Assembly: GCA_003141955.1 (NCBI GenBank)
Contig: PLOC01000025.1
Location: 3,597 to 47,432, forward strand
Origin: Chloroflexota bacterium
GTDB lineage: Bacteria > Chloroflexota > Limnocylindria > Limnocylindrales > CSP1-4
Reading direction: 5' to 3'
DNA length: 43,836 bases
Numbering within the stretch: the first letter of the stretch is position 1; each line of letters starts with the position of its first letter. Shown here in pieces: positions 9,391 through 18,002 of the stretch. A model generated the notes under the pieces. The model worked only from the letters and a program-made list of their open reading frames with translations. It had not been told where the DNA came from and did no database searches. Position numbers and translations under genes: made by a program.

Positions 9391-9620
9391 TCTGCCCATC
9401 TTCGCCCGGGGCGATGCCAGGTGGCCGTGAGGCCGATTTCCTGCTCATCATCACCCCGGGTGATGCTACGTAACGGGGCGTGGTCTCCAGACCGCGCCGC
9501 CGCCACGGCGAGGCCGCGCTGAGCGTGCACCGGGCGGGGGGAAGGCCTCACAACCTGGCCGCGCAGGCCGGGAATGTCCGTCGGTCTCGCTTTCCATCGC
9601 CCCGGGTGATGTTGGGCGGA
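9391..9620. repeat. Three CCCGGG-centred palindromic elements in the divergent intergenic region
   Basis: 9391-9416 (minus, CATCGCCCCGGGCGAAGATGGGCAGA), 9449-9465 (CATCACCCCGGGTGATG) and 9595-9620 (CATCGCCCCGGGTGATGTTGGGCGGA). The first and third match at 22/26 positions in opposite orientation. Confidence 0.75.
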
Positions 9621-9730
9621 AGCTCCGACCGCGCACCGCCGCAACACCGCCCGCGGGCCCCGCGCCAGGGCGCACCGCCGGTCGGGGGCGCTCGATAGGT
9701 CGATAGTACCGGTGGAGTGGGACCCGGCCG

Positions 9731-11413
9731 ATGCTACGCTGCGACGCCGTGCGGATCCCCTTCGCTCTGTATGCGTTCGCCCTGGCGGCTCGGGCCGTCC
9801 TGTTCGCCGTGCACGCAGACGCGGCGTACCCGGATTCCTACTACTACGTCGACGTGGCCCGGGCGCTGCTGGCCGGCCACGGCTTCAACATCGACTTCAT
9901 CTGGTCGTTCGTGGACGTGGGCGGGCGAATCCCGGCCCAGCCGATGCTGCCGATCCCGAGCAACGCCCACTGGATGCCGCTCGCGTCGATCGTGCAGCTA
10001 CCGACGATGTGGCTGCTCGGCCCCACGCCGCTGGCGTCGGCGATCCCGTTCCTCGTCTTCGGGGCGCTGGCGGCGCCGATGACCTGGTTCCTGGCCCGGG
10101 AAGTCGGGGCGGGCGACCGAATCGCCCTGGCGGCGGCGATCGCCGTGTCTCTCCCGGCCGCCGCGGCCATCTACATGGCCCAGCCCGACAACTTCGCTCT
10201 CTACCAGCCGCTCGGCACGGCCGCCCTGTGGCTGGCCGCGCGCGGTCTGCGTGGCCACCGTCGATCGTTCGCGCTGGCGGGCCTGATGGTCGGCCTCGCG
10301 ACCCTCGCCCGCAACGACGGTGTGCTGCTGGGCGCTGCGGTCGGGATCGCCTTCCTATGGGATCGATGGCGGTCCTGGCGCTCGAAGGGCGGCCGAATGC
10401 CGGCGATCCCATGGCGGTACGCCTTCGCCTGCTTCGGCCTCTTCCTCGTCGTCATGGCGCCCTGGTACCTGCGCCAGCTGGCTGTCTTCGGCAGCCTCTC
10501 GCCATCGTCGACCTCGGGCCGAATCCTGTTCATCGCGAATTACGACCAGATGAACAGCGTCACCACCGACACCTCGCTGGCGGCCTTCCTGGGCCAGGGG
10601 ATCAGGCCGCTGCTGACCAGCCGAATCCTCGGGCTCGTCTCGGCGATCCAGATCTTCTCGGTCATCGCCTGCTCGATCCTGCTGGTGCCGTTCGTGCTCG
10701 TGGGCGGGTGGGCGCGCCGGCGATCGATCGATTTCGGGCCGTTCTTTCTCTACGCCGGCCTGCTCTTCGCCGCCTCGGGACTGATCTTCGCGGTCCACGT
10801 GCCGTACGGGACGTTCCTCCACTCGGCCGAGGCGCTGATCCCGTACACGTACATCGCCGGGCTCGAGGGGGTCGTGATCGTCGCGACGTGGGCCGCCCGT
10901 CACAGGCGTGGCTGGCAGGAGGATCGCGCCGCCCGGCTGTTCCTGATAGCCGCCGTGATCACCATCGTGCTAGACGCGGGCGCCTTCGCGTTCCTGGCAG
11001 GGCGGTCGTGGGATCAGGACCGCGACCTGCGGCTCGACGCGGGCGCCGCTCTCGACCGGGCCGGCGCCCCGGCCACCGACCTGCTGCTCAGCGCCGACCC
11101 GGCCGGGTTCCAGTACTTCACCGGCCACGGCGGCGTCGTCACGCCCAACGACTCGCTCGCCGTGATCGGCGAGGTGGCCGCCGACTACGGCACGCGCTGG
11201 CTGGTGCTGGAGCGAGCCCATATCGTGACCCCGCTCATCCCGATCCTGGAGATGGGGCCTCGGCCGGATTGGATCGGGGCGCCGATCTACACGGTGCCGT
11301 ATACGGGGCCTGCGACGGGTGATCCGGAGTCGGACGCCGCGCCGGTCCTGGCGATCTTCCCGATCTGCACGACCGCCGCCGACACCCGCTGCGCGACGGG
11401 AGCGACGCCGTGA
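9731..11413 (+). CDS. GT-C-like multi-TM glycosyltransferase (PMT_2/ArnT-like)
   Basis: YPDSYYYVDVARALLAGHGFNIDFIW..., multiple TM segments. GTG 9749 is an alternative start. Confidence 0.65.
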   Translation: MLRCDAVRIPFALYAFALAARAVLFAVHADAAYPDSYYYVDVARALLAGHGFNIDFIWSFVDVGGRIPAQPMLPIPSNAHWMPLASIVQLPTMWLLGPTPLASAIPFLVFGALAAPMTWFLAREVGAGDRIALAAAIAVSLPAAAAIYMAQPDNFALYQPLGTAALWLAARGLRGHRRSFALAGLMVGLATLARNDGVLLGAAVGIAFLWDRWRSWRSKGGRMPAIPWRYAFACFGLFLVVMAPWYLRQLAVFGSLSPSSTSGRILFIANYDQMNSVTTDTSLAAFLGQGIRPLLTSRILGLVSAIQIFSVIACSILLVPFVLVGGWARRRSIDFGPFFLYAGLLFAASGLIFAVHVPYGTFLHSAEALIPYTYIAGLEGVVIVATWAARHRRGWQEDRAARLFLIAAVITIVLDAGAFAFLAGRSWDQDRDLRLDAGAALDRAGAPATDLLLSADPAGFQYFTGHGGVVTPNDSLAVIGEVAADYGTRWLVLERAHIVTPLIPILEMGPRPDWIGAPIYTVPYTGPATGDPESDAAPVLAIFPICTTAADTRCATGATP

Positions 11414-13152
11414 GCTTCCGTCCCGGTCGCCGCGAAGCCTGGCTGAGCGCCGGCGCTGTCTTCGCCCTGGCCCTCGCCGTCCGGGCCGTGGCCGCGGCCA
11501 CGCTGAGCTTCCCGGTCCCGGAGGACACGGCCTACTACGCCGGCGTCGCCCGAAACCTGGTCGAGGGGCGCGGCCTGGTGAGCGACGCCCTGTGGAGCTA
11601 TCAGACGCCGCCCCTGGAAGTGCCGCGGGCCGCATTCGAGGTGTGGCTGCCGCTGCCCTCGCTGCTCGCCGCCGTCCCCATCTGGCTGGCGGGCGCCGCC
11701 AACTGGTTCCGCGCCGCACAGGTGTTCTCCGTCGTCGTGAGCGCGATCGGGGCTGCGCTGGCGTGGCAGCTCGGCGCCGACGTGGCCGCTGAGATGAAGC
11801 TGCCGATTGGGCGGGCACGAACGCTGGCGGTGGGCACGGGCGTGGTGGCGTGCTTCCTCGGGCCGCTGGTCGTGTACGGGATGCTCCCCGACTCCACGGC
11901 GCTCTTTGCCGCGCTCTCTCTGGCCGCGTGCCTGCTCATGACACGAATCGGGGCGCGGACGCCCGAAGGCGGCCGTCCTGCCGAGGGGGGCAGAGTGCCC
12001 GACCGCCCGGCCGGAGGAGGCCGGCCTTTCGATCGCCTTCTCGGCCGCCTTTTCGACCGCCGGCTGGTCGCCCTGGGCCTCCTCATCGGCTTCGCCGGTC
12101 TGACCCGCAGCGAGGCCGTCTGGCTCGGCCTGGCCTGGGTCGTCGTCGTCTGGCGCTGGACCTTGACCCCCGCCGGAGAGCGGCCGTCCCGCCTCGAGCG
12201 CCTCCGCCTGGTCGCCGTCCCGGCCGCCGTTGCCGCCCTCATCTTCGCCCCGTGGGCCGTCCGAGACTGGCTCGCGTTCGGCAGCCCGCTGCCTGGCCAG
12301 ACGCTCGCCAACGCCCTCTCAGTGAACCCCACCGACATCTACGCCTACCAGGATCAGCCGACCCTGGCCAACTACCTGGCCCAGGGTCCGGCGGCGCTCA
12401 TCGGCATGCGGGTCACCGGCATCGTCCACAACCTTGTCGATGTGCTGATCGTTCCCGGCTTCCCGATCGGTTTCATCGGCCTGCTGGCGCTGCCCAATTG
12501 TGCCCGACTACACGCCCTGCGGCCGCTCGTCCTGCTGGCAGTCATCACCTTCCTGGTCACGAGCCTCGTGTTCCCGGTTAGCACGACGTGGGGCACCTTC
12601 CTCCATGCCGCGGGCGCCATCTACGTGCTGCTGATCATCAGCTGTCTTGTGGCGCTCGATTCATTCGTCGCCTGGGTCGGGAGGCTGCGACACTGGTGGC
12701 GGCCAGTGGCATGGCTCGGTCCAGCGCTGGCGACCGCCGTCGTCGTGCCGCTGATGTTCGTCTCGGTCGTCTCGCTCGATCGCGGAGCCGACACGACCCG
12801 CGCCCGCTTCGACGCCCTGCCGGCGGCGCTGGACCGCGCCGGCGTCCCGTTGGCGGCCAATGCCCCGATCATCACCGACGACCCGATCTGGCTGGCCGAA
12901 TCCGCACACGTCACGGCCCTGGCGCTGCCCGAGGAATCGCCCGAGTCCGTGTTGGCCCTGGCCCGCCACTTCGGGTCCAGGCTGCTTGTCATAGTCCAAA
13001 CCGACGACGGCGGGGAGTGGCCGGCGATCCTCGACGACGGCGCGCCCGCCGCACAATGCTTCCGCGAGGTTCGGCTGACCGATAACTCGGGCAAGCCCCC
13101 TTCGCAAGGTTCTCCGTTGTTTCAAATACGCGCATTCCGGATCGTCTGTTGA
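11410..13152 (+). CDS. GT-C-like multi-TM glycosyltransferase, paralogue-like to the preceding gene
   Basis: FPVPEDTAYYAGVARNLVEGRGLVSDALWSY..., multiple TM segments. GTGA overlap with the upstream gene. Confidence 0.65.
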   Translation: MSFRPGRREAWLSAGAVFALALAVRAVAAATLSFPVPEDTAYYAGVARNLVEGRGLVSDALWSYQTPPLEVPRAAFEVWLPLPSLLAAVPIWLAGAANWFRAAQVFSVVVSAIGAALAWQLGADVAAEMKLPIGRARTLAVGTGVVACFLGPLVVYGMLPDSTALFAALSLAACLLMTRIGARTPEGGRPAEGGRVPDRPAGGGRPFDRLLGRLFDRRLVALGLLIGFAGLTRSEAVWLGLAWVVVVWRWTLTPAGERPSRLERLRLVAVPAAVAALIFAPWAVRDWLAFGSPLPGQTLANALSVNPTDIYAYQDQPTLANYLAQGPAALIGMRVTGIVHNLVDVLIVPGFPIGFIGLLALPNCARLHALRPLVLLAVITFLVTSLVFPVSTTWGTFLHAAGAIYVLLIISCLVALDSFVAWVGRLRHWWRPVAWLGPALATAVVVPLMFVSVVSLDRGADTTRARFDALPAALDRAGVPLAANAPIITDDPIWLAESAHVTALALPEESPESVLALARHFGSRLLVIVQTDDGGEWPAILDDGAPAAQCFREVRLTDNSGKPPSQGSPLFQIRAFRIVC

Positions 13153-13181
13153 TGATGGACGCCCCGTATACTCAAGGCGGT

Positions 13182-14264
13182 ATGGACGCTGCCCGCGGCG
13201 CCGCAGAATCGCGTGACCCGCGCTTCGACGAGCTTTACGCCGAAGCGAAGTCCACGCTGGGCTACGGAGCCAACAGCCTCCGCTCCGTAACGGAGCGATA
13301 CCGCGAGGCGTACGGCGACTCGCTGGCCCGCTGGCACCGCCTGCGCGACCTCGTCGATGCCGCCGATCGTGCCCCGTTCCTCGCGGCCGAGGATGGCGAC
13401 GCGGCATCCGCGGCCGAGGCCGGCGCCGAGGATGCCCGCCAGAAGACGATGCGCACCGACGTCGAGCGGCAGACCGGAGATCTGGGCAAGCACCAGCAGG
13501 AACTCTCCAAGCTCGAGCTTTCGGTCCGCAGCATGGAGAATGCCTGGCTCTTCCTGGAGCGCGGCGACGCCAGCCTCCTCGCCGAAGTAGTCAACTCGGG
13601 CTTGCCGACGGACCTGCAGATGCGCATCGTCCAGGCCCAGGAGGCCGAGCGTTCGCGCCTGGCCCAGGAAGTCCACGACGGGCCCGCCCAGGCTCTCTCC
13701 AACGCCATCTTCCAGGTCGAGTACATCGAGCGGGTGCTCGACGAGGACACTCGCGTCGCGCACAACGAGCTCCGCTTCCTGCGCGAGCTGCTGCGCCGCG
13801 AGCTGGGCGAGGTCCGCACCTTCATCAGCCAGCTCCGCCCGCCGCTCCTGGACGAGCTCGGCCTCGACGGCTCGATCATGGACGCCGTCGAGAGCATGGC
13901 CGCGCTCACCGGCGCCACGGTCACGACCGACCTGCATGCGCCCGGAGAGCAGCTCAACCCGAGCCAGCAGACCGCCGTCCTGCGGATTGTCCAGGAAGCG
14001 TTGCAGAACGTCCGCAAGCACGCCGGCTCGAGTCACACCGTGGTGTCCACTAAGCTCGAGGCAGGGAACTGGATTCTGGAGGTCAGCGACGACGGCCGGG
14101 GGTTCGACGTCGGTACGGTCGCAGCGCGAGGCCGGCGCAACTTCGGCCTCCAGTTCATGCGAGAACGGGCTGAGCTCATCGGTGCCCATTTCGAGGTTCG
14201 CTCGAGGCCGGGCGGCGGGACCGTCGTCTGGCTATCGATTCCAGCGGGAGAGGAGAGCGCATGA
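13182..14264 (+). CDS. Cytosolic sensor histidine kinase, DegS/LiaS type (HisKA_3 + HATPase_c)
   Basis: SRLAQEVHDGPAQALSNAIFQVEYIE, LRIVQEALQNVRKHA, VSDDGRGFD and GLQFMRERAELIG motifs. The frame is open from TTG 13149. Confidence 0.88.
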   Translation: MDAARGAAESRDPRFDELYAEAKSTLGYGANSLRSVTERYREAYGDSLARWHRLRDLVDAADRAPFLAAEDGDAASAAEAGAEDARQKTMRTDVERQTGDLGKHQQELSKLELSVRSMENAWLFLERGDASLLAEVVNSGLPTDLQMRIVQAQEAERSRLAQEVHDGPAQALSNAIFQVEYIERVLDEDTRVAHNELRFLRELLRRELGEVRTFISQLRPPLLDELGLDGSIMDAVESMAALTGATVTTDLHAPGEQLNPSQQTAVLRIVQEALQNVRKHAGSSHTVVSTKLEAGNWILEVSDDGRGFDVGTVAARGRRNFGLQFMRERAELIGAHFEVRSRPGGGTVVWLSIPAGEESA

Positions 14265-15004
14265 GTTCGATGGATTACAGCGGGCCGGAACGGCGCCGGC
14301 CGGGGACGCCGGCTCGAAGCGGTGAGAAGACGACGATCCTTCTGGTCGACGACCACGCCCTCTTCCGGGTGGGGATGCGCAACATACTCGAACGAGAGCC
14401 CGGTTTCGACATCGTCGGCGAGGCGGACGACACACGGGGCGCCTTCGACCTTTCGGTCCAGCTCTCGCCCGACATCATCCTGATGGACCTGTCCCTCCCG
14501 GCTCCGGGCGGCATCGAGACGACCCAGCGGATCAAGCGCGAGCTGCCCTCCGCAGGGATCATCGTCCTGGCCGTCAGCGAGGACGAGGATGCCCTGTTCG
14601 ACGCCATCAAGGCGGGCGCTGCCGCCTTCATCCTCAAGGACGTCGCCCCCGACGATCTGGTCGCCATCATCCACCGCGTAGCCGCCGGCGAGTACCTGAT
14701 CAACGACAAAGTCTTTGCCAAGCCGGCCGTCGCCAGCCGCGTTCTCAAGGAATTCCGCGAGCTGGCCATCTACGGCCAGGAAGCCGCCCCGATCTTCGCC
14801 CCGCTCTCTCCTCGAGAGGTGGAGATCCTCGACAACATCGCCCAGGGCATGACCAACAAGCAGGTGGCCTACGCCCTGTCGATCAGTGAGCAGACCGTCA
14901 AGAACCACATGTCCAGCATCCTGCGCAAGCTCAGCGTGAACGACCGAACCCAGGCAGTCGTGTACGCCATGCGCCAGGGCTGGATCCGAATGCCGGAGGA
15001 CTGA
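14261..15004 (+). CDS. NarL/FixJ-type response regulator
   Basis: ILLVDDHALFRVGMRNIL, IILMDLSLPAPGG and LSPREVEILDNIAQGMTNKQVAYALSISEQTVKNHMSSILRKL (LuxR HTH). ATGA overlap with the kinase. Confidence 0.93.
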   Translation: MSSMDYSGPERRRPGTPARSGEKTTILLVDDHALFRVGMRNILEREPGFDIVGEADDTRGAFDLSVQLSPDIILMDLSLPAPGGIETTQRIKRELPSAGIIVLAVSEDEDALFDAIKAGAAAFILKDVAPDDLVAIIHRVAAGEYLINDKVFAKPAVASRVLKEFRELAIYGQEAAPIFAPLSPREVEILDNIAQGMTNKQVAYALSISEQTVKNHMSSILRKLSVNDRTQAVVYAMRQGWIRMPED

Positions 15005-15011
15005 TCCCCCG

Positions 15012-16196
15012 GTGACTGCCCCCGAGCCACTCCCACTCCCGCTGCTCGAGATCGCGGAGCGGGCCAGACGTGAGGTCGATCTCCTGACACGGGAAATCGG
15101 CGAAATCGAGCTGCTCGTCCAGCAGGCTCGCACGGAGGCCTCGCGTCACGAGACGAAGCGCTCCCAGTCGTTCGACAAGCTCAAGTCGGCGCCCGGCTAC
15201 AACCCCGACAGCGACGGAGCTCAGCAGGCCGAGCAGCTGATGGCCATGACCCGGCGCTCGGCCATCATGGAGGCGCAGGTCGACATCCTCGAAGGCAAGC
15301 TCAAGGTCCTATCTCGCTTCCGAGAGAGCCTGCGCCGCTACAGCTCGGAGCTGGACCGCGCTTCGATGGGCGGCGCGATGCCCCAGCACACGCCCGACAA
15401 GCTGGACTCGAGCACGCCGCTCCCACCGGCCGTTTCGCGCCTCGTCATGGCCGCGCAGGAGGATCTGCGTCGTGAGATTGCCCGGGCGATGCACGACGGT
15501 CCGGCCCAAAGCCTGACCAACATCGTGCTGCAGGCGCAGATCGTGGAGCGGCTGCTCGACCGCGACCCAGCCCAGGCAAAGGCGGAGATAGGGCAACTCG
15601 TCGGGATGGTCCAGCACACGCTGGACGCGACCAAGACGTTCATCTTCGATGTCCGGCCGATGGTCCTGGACGATCTAGGGCTCGTTCCCACGCTGCGGCG
15701 CGTGGCTCGCGACCGCGGCCGGCGTTCGCAGGTCCCGATCGAGTTCGAGTCGTACGGAACCGACCGGCGCCTCCCGATGGACGTCGAAAGCGCCCTCTTC
15801 CGCATCATCGACGAAACGATCACGGGGTTCCTCTCCTGCCACCCGGATCTGATCTCCATCAAGATCGAGTGGTCGGACGACAAGACCGAGGCCCACGTCA
15901 CGGCCAGGCGCGAAGGGGCCGAGCAGCTCGAAGAGGAGGAGCCCGAGGAGGAGGCCGGCAACGAGGATAAGCGCGGCAAGGGCGGCGACCGTGAGATCCC
16001 CGAGGCGCTCCGGGCCATGATCGACGAGCAGCGCGCCGGGGCCGCTGCGGCCCGCGTCACCGCGAGGCAATCCCAGGTCCTGGCGCTGCCGGCCTCCACG
16101 TGGCGCGAGGTCCAGCAGCGGTCCGATACGATCGGGGTCACGGCCGAGCTCATCGACGACGGCCGCGAACTCGTCCTGGTGCTGGCCCCCCGGTGA
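15012..16196 (+). CDS. HisKA_3-containing kinase-like protein with a degenerate ATPase domain (putative pseudokinase)
   Basis: REIARAMHDGPAQSLTNIVLQAQIVE and FDVRPMVLDDLGLVPTLRRV are present. N-box and G-boxes are not recognisable (DETITGFLSCHP; acidic EQLEEEEPEEEAGNEDKRGKGG instead). Confidence 0.75.
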   Translation: MTAPEPLPLPLLEIAERARREVDLLTREIGEIELLVQQARTEASRHETKRSQSFDKLKSAPGYNPDSDGAQQAEQLMAMTRRSAIMEAQVDILEGKLKVLSRFRESLRRYSSELDRASMGGAMPQHTPDKLDSSTPLPPAVSRLVMAAQEDLRREIARAMHDGPAQSLTNIVLQAQIVERLLDRDPAQAKAEIGQLVGMVQHTLDATKTFIFDVRPMVLDDLGLVPTLRRVARDRGRRSQVPIEFESYGTDRRLPMDVESALFRIIDETITGFLSCHPDLISIKIEWSDDKTEAHVTARREGAEQLEEEEPEEEAGNEDKRGKGGDREIPEALRAMIDEQRAGAAAARVTARQSQVLALPASTWREVQQRSDTIGVTAELIDDGRELVLVLAPR

Positions 16197-16369
16197 CCCC
16201 GAATCTCCTGGTCCGGGTCCGCCGGTCAAGCGCCGCACGCCAGGCAGGACAGGGGCTCGTCGAGTACGGGCTCATCCTCGTCGTGGCCGTCGTCGTGTGC
16301 GTCGCGTCCCTGCTCTTCTTCGGCGACGAGCTGTCATCGCTGCTCAGCCTGATCGCGTCCGCCGTCTAG
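16193..16369 (+). CDS. Flp-type pilin-like protein 1
   Basis: RQAGQGLVEYGLILVVAVVVCVASLLFFG: prepilin-type GQGLVEY followed by a hydrophobic helix. GTG overlaps the upstream TGA (GTGA). Confidence 0.75.
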   Translation: MTPNLLVRVRRSSAARQAGQGLVEYGLILVVAVVVCVASLLFFGDELSSLLSLIASAV

Positions 16370-16605
16370 GCCGGCGCGCGGGGCGGTGGCGGGGGGCGGC
16401 ATGCGGCGCCGGGAGGGCCGGACGAGTTGTCCACAAGCCGTTGCGTTCTGGCGCCGGGTCGGGCAGGCGAGAAAGTCGGTCCATGGGCGGAAAGGTGCGC
16501 TCCGGGCCGGTCCCATTACCATCTTGCTAGTGGCTCCGCCGAGCCCATGCTCTCAGAATGCAGGGCATCCTCCCATTGGAGGGCCGTTCTCATCAGGAGG
16601 CCATC

Positions 16606-16746
16606 ATGCTTCTCCGGTCCAAGGGCCAGGGTCTTGCGGAGTACGCCCTGATCCTCGCGCTCATCGCCATCCTGGCGATCACCGCCCTGATCTTCCTCAG
16701 TGGCCAGATCAACACGATCCTGAGCACAATCGGCAAGGCTCTGTAG
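16606..16746 (+). CDS. Flp/Fap pilin 2
   Basis: MLLRSKGQGLAEYALILALIAILAITALIFLSGQINTILSTIGKAL; SD-like AGGAGG upstream. Confidence 0.85.
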   Translation: MLLRSKGQGLAEYALILALIAILAITALIFLSGQINTILSTIGKAL

Positions 16747-16768
16747 CCGCCGCTCTGCGACAAACTAA

Positions 16769-16796
16769 GGGCCGCGCCTCTAGCGCGGCCCTTTTT
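16769..16796 (+). terminator. Rho-independent terminator after pilin 2
   Basis: GGGCCGCGC-CTCTA-GCGCGGCCC-TTTTT: perfect 9-bp stem plus T5. Confidence 0.92.
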
Positions 16797-16886
16797 CATG
16801 CCCTTCGAACGCCGTCGCCACGCTCGAATCCCGTCGATCGGCTGCGCATTTGCGGAGAATCCTTCCTAGCGGGCCTAGCCCATTGG

Positions 16887-16892
16887 TATAGT
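16887..16892 (+). promoter_or_regulatory. Candidate -10 (TATAGT) upstream of cpaB
   Basis: TATAGT in the short intergenic region after the pilin terminator; no clear -35. Confidence 0.3.
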
Positions 16893-16956
16893 CGCGTTTA
16901 GGTTCACCGCAAGGCTACTGTGGTGACTCTTGTCACAAGTCCTCGGGAGAGACGTC

Positions 16957-17919
16957 GTGAAGCGTTCAAATCGGCTCCTCATTCTGTTTGGGGTGTTCCT
17001 CGCGGTCCTTGCGATGGTCGGGGTCATCGTCGTCGCCGGTGGCAGCGGCTCCGGCGGCGCGGCGAAGGCCACGCCGACTCCCACACCGGAGCCGCAGGTC
17101 ACGGTCGTCATCGCCACGACGGACATCGCTCTCGGCGACAAGATCACGGCGGGCATGGTCGGCACCGAGAACATGACCATCTCGGCGCGGGACGCCCTCG
17201 AGGGGGACACCTACACGACGACCGACCAGGTGATCGGCAAGATTGCCGGCGGCACGATCGCCAAGGGCAGCATTCTCTACGCCGACACGTCCTTCCTGCA
17301 GCCCGGAACGTTCATCGCGGGCCAGGACCTCTCCTCCGCCATCGATCCCGGGATGGTGGCGGTCTCCATGGAGGTCGACCAGGTCAACGGCGTCGGCGAG
17401 CTCCTCGTACCGGGCGACCACGTGGACATCATCCTGTCCGTGTGGGTCAACCAGCTCGGCCTCCAGTACGTTGGAACGCCCACCGACAAGTTCAAGGTCA
17501 CGCTTGGGTCCGCGCAGGACGTGACTACCAAGACCGTGATCCAGAATCGCAAGATCCTGGTCACGCTTCTCCCCCCGGCCACGGCCACTCAACCTGCCGT
17601 CAACACCGGTGCCTCTCCAACTCCAGTGCCCCAGGCAACCGCCCAGACGGTCACCAACACCGGCGTCCACATGATTGTCGTGGTCGAGGTCAAGCCTGAC
17701 GAGGCCGAGATCATTCGCTGGGCCCAGCGTGAAGAGGGCATGACACCGCAGAACTACATCACCCTCGGCCTGGCTCTGCGCTCGGACCAGGACGACAACG
17801 CCCCTGACGTCACCACCCCTGGGATCACCCTCAAGCAACTCGTGACGATCTACGGCGTTCTTCCACCCGATCCGCGGGCGATCATCCCGGCCGATCTGGC
17901 CAAAGAGCTTTCCTGGTAG
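16957..17919 (+). CDS. cpaB: Flp pilus assembly protein CpaB/RcpC (SAF domain)
   Basis: N-terminal TM, VTVVIATTDIALGDKITAGMVGTENM (SAF), AVSMEVDQVNGVGELLVPGDHVDIIL. Frame open from TTG 16930; GTG 16957 has GGGAGAG upstream. Confidence 0.85.
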   Translation: MKRSNRLLILFGVFLAVLAMVGVIVVAGGSGSGGAAKATPTPTPEPQVTVVIATTDIALGDKITAGMVGTENMTISARDALEGDTYTTTDQVIGKIAGGTIAKGSILYADTSFLQPGTFIAGQDLSSAIDPGMVAVSMEVDQVNGVGELLVPGDHVDIILSVWVNQLGLQYVGTPTDKFKVTLGSAQDVTTKTVIQNRKILVTLLPPATATQPAVNTGASPTPVPQATAQTVTNTGVHMIVVVEVKPDEAEIIRWAQREEGMTPQNYITLGLALRSDQDDNAPDVTTPGITLKQLVTIYGVLPPDPRAIIPADLAKELSW

Positions 17920-18002
17920 CGCACCCCGCCGCAACCCGGCGAATGCGACAGCGAGAGGCCGAGCGATCGGCCTCTCCGCGACCTCTGGGGTAACAGAGAC
18001 CA

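Noticed and set aside
9391-9620. Insertion sequence or MITE with terminal inverted repeats
   Set aside because: No transposase and no visible target-site duplication; the outer repeat lies near a gene start and a third related palindrome is internal. Operator sites fit better.
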